This document shows, piece after piece, positions 19,201 through 22,691 of a stretch of 22,691 nt of DNA. The position numbers were made by a program, and so were the translations under genes. Under the pieces are notes generated by a model, which saw only the letters and a program-made list of their open reading frames with translations, did no database searches and was not told where the DNA came from. Every line of letters begins with the position of its first letter. Within the stretch, counting starts at the first letter, position 1. Origin of the DNA: Phoronis australis (taxonomy: Eukaryota; Phoronida; Phoronidae); contig NMRA01000117.1 of NCBI GenBank assembly GCA_002633005.1, forward strand, positions 250,001 to 272,691, read 5' to 3'.

Positions 19201-22200
19201 AGTAATCTAAATTATTCACCGCGTTGCAAAAATTGGTTTTCTATCATTATTCTGTTGCTAAAATTGTGGTGTGATCTTTTGCGTTGGCTTTTGGCGCAAT
19301 GAAATATTGCGTCATCCATTAGCCAGTTTCTTTTTCCCAGATTCTTCAATCAAACATTCTCCCTCGAGGTTGCGTAAACGTCACAACAAATGATCAGAAC
19401 TGGTTTCATTATAAGTTTTTACAATTTTGATATAAGTAAACCGAATTTTAGAAAAAATTTTGCTGCGTTGCTGTCATATCATGGGAGATGTGGAAAAAAT
19501 TCTGGAAGTGGCGCGTGTCATGAATGTGCTCCTTTCAAAACGACGACATGAGTTTCTTTGTTACAAAAGGCAGACTATAACTGATTACATTCTTCTGTGT
19601 TCATGCGCCCATGATCTTAATATCTGCGTTATGTTCAAACCATTGTTTATGTTGTTCAAAAAATAAACTTTTGTTCTATTGCTGTACCAACATATTAAAA
19701 AATTATACAAAAATAAAAATAATTATCTGAGGGAAAGCGCAATATACAGCGTGATGAAATTATGTTCAAGAGTAATAACGGATGAGCGCAAATGCGTGCT
19801 ACTTGTTGAGCATTCCCCGGCATGAAAACACTTGAGGTCGTAAAACATCCAGCGTTGTATTGATTTTTATGCAATTTTACAGTAACATTTCAAATTTCTT
19901 GGTTGTTGATACTTTTTTATAAAAAAATAAAAAGTCTGATATCTAGAGTTCGAAATTATGTTTTCGCGATATCATTTAACATTTGATTTTACCACGCCGT
20001 CAGCAATTCAACACAATGTTTACGTTGGTGTAATTTCACGCAATTCGTAGATTCGATTTTATCACCTTTCAATAGTTGAACAAAAGTTGATAAACCGATG
20101 TCAAGACCGGAGTGGCCACTGGCAAACGAACAGCGAACAGTTAAATGTTTGTTTAGCCAAAGTTCACCCGCTGTCATAAAAGGGTAATTGCTGGCCAAAG
20201 ACACGCATAATCCGAGTTGATCGTCTTTGCTAGGCGACCACTTTGCTGACCCAAGTGCCCGTCACAGAGGGGTCTCAGCAGACAGTTCCTAGCAGACCAT
20301 TGTTGGTCGGCTGATGGTCGGCTAGACAACCAGTCATCAACCGGTCGTTGACCAATTTCTGACCAGTCGGACAAAACTCGTGATGTGTGCTGTATGTCAA
20401 GGGTCTCCGAAGATATAGAGGCAAATGCAAAAAACAAAAATTGTCACACAGCGATAGTCAGATCTACCAGAAATCCATCATCATCCACTGCCATATTCAT
20501 AAAAAACACACTTGCCAAATTTCACAAAGATCTTGCCAGGAGTTAAGAAGGTATCACTGCGGATGTGGAAAAGATCCCCCTTGAAAGAGCCGCAGCTGAG
20601 CCTGAGAAACGTGAACGTCAGACATGGTCTTCTTGACAGGAACCCAACTGCTAATTTTCCCAATGATCCTTTGAGCAGTTTGGCAGATAAAAAGGCAAAG
20701 GCCACAAAGCAAACTCACAAACAATAAAAATGGCCACCAGGTGGTACATAATATGTCGCAATGATCTGAAAATGGCAAGGCATTGTCGTCTACTTCATAG
20801 AAACCTGTTCGCCAAATTTCATGAAAATCCATTACGGAACTCCAAAAACAAAGGTAAAACAGTAAAATTGTCATTAGGGGACACAGACAGCAGTAACCAC
20901 CTCTGTCTGAAAGTCATTGTCAATTATTGTTAGCACAATATGAGCACATCTATCAACTTTCATGAAGATCTTCCAAGGGGTTTCTAAGATACATCAGGAT
21001 TGCCGGATGCCCGGACAGGGATAATAACAATATGCACCGTACCAACATGTAAACTTACATTTTCTATGGCTCTGGCATTTTTCCGTGCACAAATGACAGC
21101 GTCGTGTTTAGTTGTAATGTTCTTCCCTTTGCCACTGATGCCATTCTTGAACTTGATTTTTGGATCCTCTATCAACAGAAAGTTGTTTTTCTACTTAATT
21201 GTGAAGTTTTGACGATAACAAATGATTTACTCTTTAATAAAAACTTGGATGCATTTTAATGTTCAAACAGTAAGGCCCAGTTTTACAGACACATAGGACA
21301 GGTATCCACTTCATCTTCAGTTAGGGAGCATTGTCTGTATAAAAACAGTCCCATTCTTGTAATTACTTCATCATCAGAAAACGTTACAGGCAATAGTTAG
21401 ATATAACGAGCCCACATTTTGAGAACCAGTTTGATGCCCGGTATTCAGTAGAGTGAACTGCTTCTCAAAATGCCGGCACGTTATATCTGACTATTATCGA
21501 AGTCATATACTAAGAATAAAATTACAGAGTATGGTGAACATGTCAAATCTGTCTTATTCTGTCATAACCAGTGTGTTGTAGCTCCTGCTTCACATCATAT
21601 TCTGTCATAACCAGTGTGCTGTAGCTCCTGCTTCACATCATAGTCTGTCATAACCAGTGTGTTGTAGCTCCTGCTTCACATCATATTCTGTCATAACCAG
21701 TGTGCTGTAGCTCCTGCTTCACATCATATTCTGTCATAACCAGTGTGCTGTAGCTCCTGCTTCACATCATATTCTGTCATAACCAGTGTGCTGTAGCTCC
21801 TGCTTCACATCAACAGATACATACCTTGTTCCTCCTCTTCCTCTGGTGAACTGTCTCCACTGTCGTCCCCTTGAAGGGCGGGGTGAACCACTCGAAAATT
21901 GGACAAGGACACAGCCACTGAAATGAAGACAGCCCAATCGTGTTCAAACAATGTTTCTGACAAAATCAAAGATGATTTTATTCAATGCCATGGAAAAAAG
22001 ACCTGATTTAAGATGAGATACGTTTAATAAAATGGCCACCAAAACGTTGATGTTTACAGCACACGTGAATTTAGATAAAACAAACAGGCAAAAACATTAC
22101 ATGGTCGCATAAGAGAAACTCACAGTACCAGCTGCAAACTTGGGCACTGTACCGTCAGGCAAATCTACTCCACCATCATAAAGTGTCAGATACAGGGAAA

Positions 22201-22373
22201 GCCATTCATGTCACAAACAAAATTGGTTACCTTTGCTCTGCTTGTTGACGTGTTGCTCTTCTTTCTTCAAAATAGCGTCGTACTCTTTGTCATATTGCAA
22301 CTGCAGCATCTGGGCAATTAACAGGTCATTGTCTGCATCCTCATTACTCAACCACGGCTCCTCATACAGACTT
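10094..22373 (-). CDS. RIOK3: RIO-type atypical protein kinase RIOK3, 3' part of gene (10 exons)
   Basis: This is an atypical serine/threonine kinase of the RIO family. In other animals RIOK3 acts in the cytoplasm in 40S ribosome maturation and innate immune signalling. Exons, 5' to 3': 22231-22373, 21825-21917, 21059-21168, 16388-16531, 15482-15609, 14579-14764, 14099-14258, 11928-12098, 10980-11084 and 10094-10243. They join in frame to 462 residues plus stop. Kinase motifs are intact: the STGKES phosphate loop, the catalytic Lys in CVLKVFKTT, the catalytic loop [10 protein letters not shown], and the metal site LIDVSQ. RIOK3 rather than RIOK1 or RIOK2 is indicated by [17 protein letters not shown], the [11 protein letters not shown] segment and HADLSEYN followed by LWH. 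The N-terminal exon or exons lie right of the window. It converges on cathepsin B, 3.2 kb between stop codons. Confidence 0.96.
10244..10979 (-). other. RIOK3 intron, nothing recognised
   Basis: This is AT-rich sequence between the last two coding exons. No repeat or gene was identified. Confidence 0.7.
10980..11084 (-). CDS. RIOK3: RIOK3 exon: FFSKLGV
   Basis: The minus-strand acceptor is tctttcag and the donor is CAG|GTGAGC. It has 35 codons, phase 0 at both ends: [35 protein letters not shown]. It corresponds to the helical end of the RIO domain (family NVSxFFxKxGV...ELFN). Confidence 0.92.
11085..11927 (-). other. RIOK3 intron, nothing recognised
   Basis: No repeat or homologous exon was recognised. 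An open stretch on the minus strand around 11492-11707 has no known motif and no support as an exon. Confidence 0.65.
11928..12098 (-). CDS. RIOK3: RIOK3 exon: catalytic loop and metal-binding site
   Basis: The minus-strand acceptor is cccaaacag and the donor is GGG|GTATGT. It has 57 codons in phase 0. It carries [14 protein letters not shown] (catalytic Asp at 12054-12056), [19 protein letters not shown] (metal-binding Asp at 12003-12005) and [10 protein letters not shown]. Confidence 0.96.
12830..14005. repeat. Decayed tandem array of ~130-160 bp units (RIOK3 intron)
   Basis: This is the same family as 7790-9235. CTCF-like blocks or their remains occur at 12882, 13027, 13176, 13301, 13540, 13666 and 13804. 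gtcaaatttca blocks occur near 13108, 13600 and 13731. The shared terminal module (ggatccc.cagagatgac.gcaatatgcaccca) closes it near 13958-14000, about 95 nt from the next RIOK3 exon. Confidence 0.8.
13361..13420. repeat. Short tandem repeat inside the array (ggcacaccaaaag)
   Basis: A 13-14 bp unit, ggcacaccaaaag or ggcacaccaaaga, occurs about four times, forming two copies of a 27-bp higher unit. It is built from the 'aggggcac' part of the larger array unit, so it looks like a local slippage expansion. Confidence 0.8.
14099..14258 (-). CDS. RIOK3: RIOK3 exon: [17 protein letters not shown]
   Basis: The minus-strand acceptor is ttgtcttag and the donor is CAG|GTAGGT. It encodes [35 protein letters not shown] and a helix ending in AYQQTIQ. 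This is the hinge region of the RIO kinase and one of the strongest RIOK3 matches. Confidence 0.96.
14427..14577. repeat. Imperfect tandem duplication, ~80-bp period
   Basis: Copy 1 (14427-14506) and copy 2 (14507-14577) share tatcaaa.cttat, caatcagaggacag, gtcttat and atatcagatga. Copy 2 is slightly shorter. It reaches to within two bases of the 5' splice site of the next RIOK3 exon (GT at 14578-14577). Confidence 0.75.
14579..14764 (-). CDS. RIOK3: RIOK3 exon: catalytic lysine
   Basis: The minus-strand acceptor is attttcattcag and the donor is AACCT|GTAAGC. It encodes [20 protein letters not shown] with the ATP-binding Lys at 14725-14727, then [17 protein letters not shown] and [18 protein letters not shown]. 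Starts and ends in phase 2; junctions were checked by translation. Confidence 0.96.
14765..15481 (-). other. RIOK3 intron with a 37-bp tandem array
   Basis: Apart from the perfect 37-bp array next to its 5' splice site (15351-15461), nothing was recognised in this intron. Confidence 0.7.
15351..15461. repeat. 37-bp minisatellite, three perfect copies
   Basis: Copies at 15351-15387, 15388-15424 and 15425-15461 are identical. The unit begins caaaggctatcactttgc and ends tatccctaagta. A 9-bp partial unit (caatgtatc) follows. It lies 18 nt from the donor of the RIOK3 exon at 15482. Confidence 0.97.
15482..15609 (-). CDS. RIOK3: RIOK3 exon: STGKES phosphate loop
   Basis: The minus-strand acceptor is ctgtttttag and the donor is GGCAA|GTATGT. 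It encodes [19 protein letters not shown], then [20 protein letters not shown], which includes the RIO-specific phosphate-binding loop STGKES. It ends in phase 2. Confidence 0.96.
15610..16387 (-). other. RIOK3 intron, nothing recognised
   Basis: This is AT-rich sequence with short spurious open frames only; no repeat family was recognised. Confidence 0.65.
16388..16531 (-). CDS. RIOK3: RIOK3 exon: [17 protein letters not shown]
   Basis: The minus-strand acceptor is ttctatctag and the donor is ACA|GTATGT. It has 48 codons in phase 0, with the conserved stretches [13 protein letters not shown] and [15 protein letters not shown]. These form the region ahead of the RIO kinase domain, including its winged-helix-like start. 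Confidence 0.95.
16765..17163. repeat. Decayed tandem array, left part (split by a transposon)
   Basis: Units include caccatgaggcacaac (about 16825), ccaccaggaggtgc (16944-16957), and gtcaaatttcacaaagatcc, accaattttc and gccatatttcctgaaaa blocks about 120-130 bp apart. The last unit is cut at 17163 by the element at 17164-20392 and resumes at 20393. Confidence 0.75.
17770..18100 (+). repeat. Internal duplicated module of the 3.2 kb element, copy 1
   Basis: gattttattttca (17773-17785), ggaaggctcta (17860-17870) and gttgttccaaaaataaac (from 18035) have counterparts, in the same order and orientation, at 19031, 19106 and 19651. Confidence 0.65.
19025..19725 (+). repeat. Internal duplicated module of the 3.2 kb element, copy 2
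   Basis: This is the counterpart of 17770-18100, with the same block order but about 360 nt more between the middle and last blocks. Divergence indicates an old duplication. Confidence 0.65.
20393..21055. repeat. Decayed tandem array, right part, ending beside a RIOK3 donor
   Basis: Units contain gccaaatttcacaaagatc (about 20514), ccaccaggtggtac (20734-20747), gccaaatttcatgaaaatcc (about 20812) and caactttcatgaagatc. The shared terminal module (gatgcccggacagggataat, aacaatatgcacc) ends near 21040, about 15 nt from the 5' splice site of the RIOK3 exon at 21059. Confidence 0.75.
21059..21168 (-). CDS. RIOK3: RIOK3 exon: [12 protein letters not shown]
   Basis: The minus-strand acceptor is tctgttgatag and the donor is GAAAAT|GTAAGT. 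It encodes [29 protein letters not shown] and NARAIEN. The GKGKxITTKHD segment is typical of RIOK3. It ends in phase 0. Confidence 0.95.
21392..21495. repeat. Long imperfect inverted repeat (hairpin)
   Basis: The arms 21392-21425 and 21462-21495 pair at 30 of 34 positions (outer end aatagttagatataacg; inner end ttttgagaa). Five more pairs (cagtt) extend inward after one mismatch. It lies in the RIOK3 intron 21169-21824. It could be a small MITE or a structured RNA segment of the intron. Confidence 0.8.
21558..21812. repeat. 43-bp minisatellite, six copies
   Basis: Copies start at 21558, 21601, 21644, 21687, 21730 and 21773. The unit begins tctgtcataaccagtgtg and ends gcttcacatcatat. A T/C difference (gtgtgttg or gtgtgctg) alternates T, C, T, C, C, C. 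It ends 11 nt from the RIOK3 5' splice site at 21824. Confidence 0.97.
21825..21917 (-). CDS. RIOK3: RIOK3 exon: acidic linker
   Basis: The minus-strand acceptor is cttcatttcag and the donor is ACAAG|GTATGT. It encodes [16 protein letters not shown], then a Ser/Asp/Glu-rich stretch, [15 protein letters not shown]. An acidic Ser-rich linker at this place is normal in RIOK3 and may be phosphorylated. Confidence 0.93.
22231..22373 (-). CDS. RIOK3: RIOK3 exon: [16 protein letters not shown]
   Basis: The minus-strand acceptor is cgcattgcag and the donor is CAAAG|GTAACC. It encodes [40 protein letters not shown] and HVNKQSK. The AQMLQ-hydrophobic-[EQ]YDxEYDA motif is a conserved N-terminal feature of RIOK3. 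The exon starts with one base completing a codon from an upstream exon outside the window. Confidence 0.94.
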
Positions 22374-22691
22374 CTGCAATGCGTATAACTTCACAATGTT
22401 ATAAAAGCTCCAGACAATTTACAACTTTACTGTGTTGTACAGTCTACTGAAAAGACTATGTCTTCGTAGTGTTGATACTGAAACTACTAACTCACCAACA
22501 AGTAACGAATCGGTGACTTGAGAGGCTTAGTTTGAAAAAACAATGTAATCATAATCTTGAACAGAAAAGCATTATACTAACTCCTTAAAAGATTATGACC
22601 TTACAGCAGGGACTCATCTAGGATTTGAAAATTGGGGGTCCAAATTCGTGAGAATTACGAGTCGTGCAAAGCGCAAATCTGAGGCGCGCAG
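22374..22691 (-). other. RIOK3 intron, nothing firm
   Basis: No upstream RIOK3 exon was recognised. The last 90 bases (gggactcatctagg, gtgcaaagcgcaaatctgag) have the look of a dispersed animal repeat, without a confident family. Confidence 0.5.

Larger units (their letters stand above)
17164..20392. mobile_element. 3.2 kb non-autonomous DNA-transposon-like element
   Basis: The left end cagcacgcatcacgaatt matches the reverse complement of the right end at 16 of 18 positions (right end ...tcgtgatgtgtgctg). TA flanks both sides (17162-17163 and 20393-20394). Removing the element and one TA rejoins a unit of the tandem array with no gap, so this is an empty-site match. GCCGAC or GTCGGC motifs crowd both subterminal regions. 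No transposase-like ORF was found. A TA duplication suggests Tc1/mariner-like integration, but the family is unassigned. Confidence 0.75.

Noticed and set aside
17164-20392. hAT-type transposon
   Set aside because: No 8-bp target duplication is visible; the flanks support only TA.
21558-21812. CRISPR-like array
   Set aside because: The repeats are contiguous with no spacers, and this is an animal intron.

Overview
The window is animal nuclear DNA. Two multi-exon genes with GT-AG introns face each other tail to tail, in AT-rich, repeat-laden sequence. The exact organism cannot be fixed from the sequence. The repeat style (tRNA-derived SINEs, a 'cctgtttca' palindromic MITE, tandem-repeat mobile elements) and gene structure suggest a marine invertebrate, perhaps a deuterostome such as a hemichordate or echinoderm. 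That is inference only.

Plus strand, 583-6911: the 3' part of a cathepsin B gene. It encodes all of the mature protease from the end of the propeptide to the stop codon, about 293 residues. The first exons (signal peptide and start of the propeptide) lie left of the window. The exon carrying the CNGG motif, just before the occluding loop, occurs three times (2111-2195, about 3437-3500, 3828-3912). Two copies are intact, exactly 85 nt each and in the same phase. The middle one is decayed at its 5' end. This looks like a mutually exclusive exon cassette and is the most interesting feature of the window.

Minus strand, 22373-10094: ten exons of a RIOK3-type atypical protein kinase (RIO family), with an intact kinase core. 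The 5' end lies beyond the right edge. Every exon junction keeps the reading frame.

Between and inside the genes: decayed tandem arrays with a unit of about 130-160 bp occur between the genes (about 7790-9235), in a RIOK3 intron (about 12830-14005), and in a second RIOK3 intron (about 16765-17163 and 20393-21055). Many units carry a close match to the core CTCF motif (CCACTAGGGGGCAC), and several arrays end in the same terminal module. The last array is split by a 3.2 kb transposon-like element (17164-20392) with terminal inverted repeats and a TA target duplication. It has no recognisable coding capacity and contains an old internal duplication. Smaller repeats include a palindromic MITE, two tRNA-derived SINE pieces, a LINE 3' fragment, 37-bp and 43-bp minisatellites, a long hairpin, and a 30-bp CpG-dense sequence present twice.

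The two genes have no known functional link (a lysosomal cysteine protease and a cytoplasmic RIO kinase); their convergence looks like simple neighbourhood. No rRNA, CRISPR array, operon or bacterial-type signal is present.
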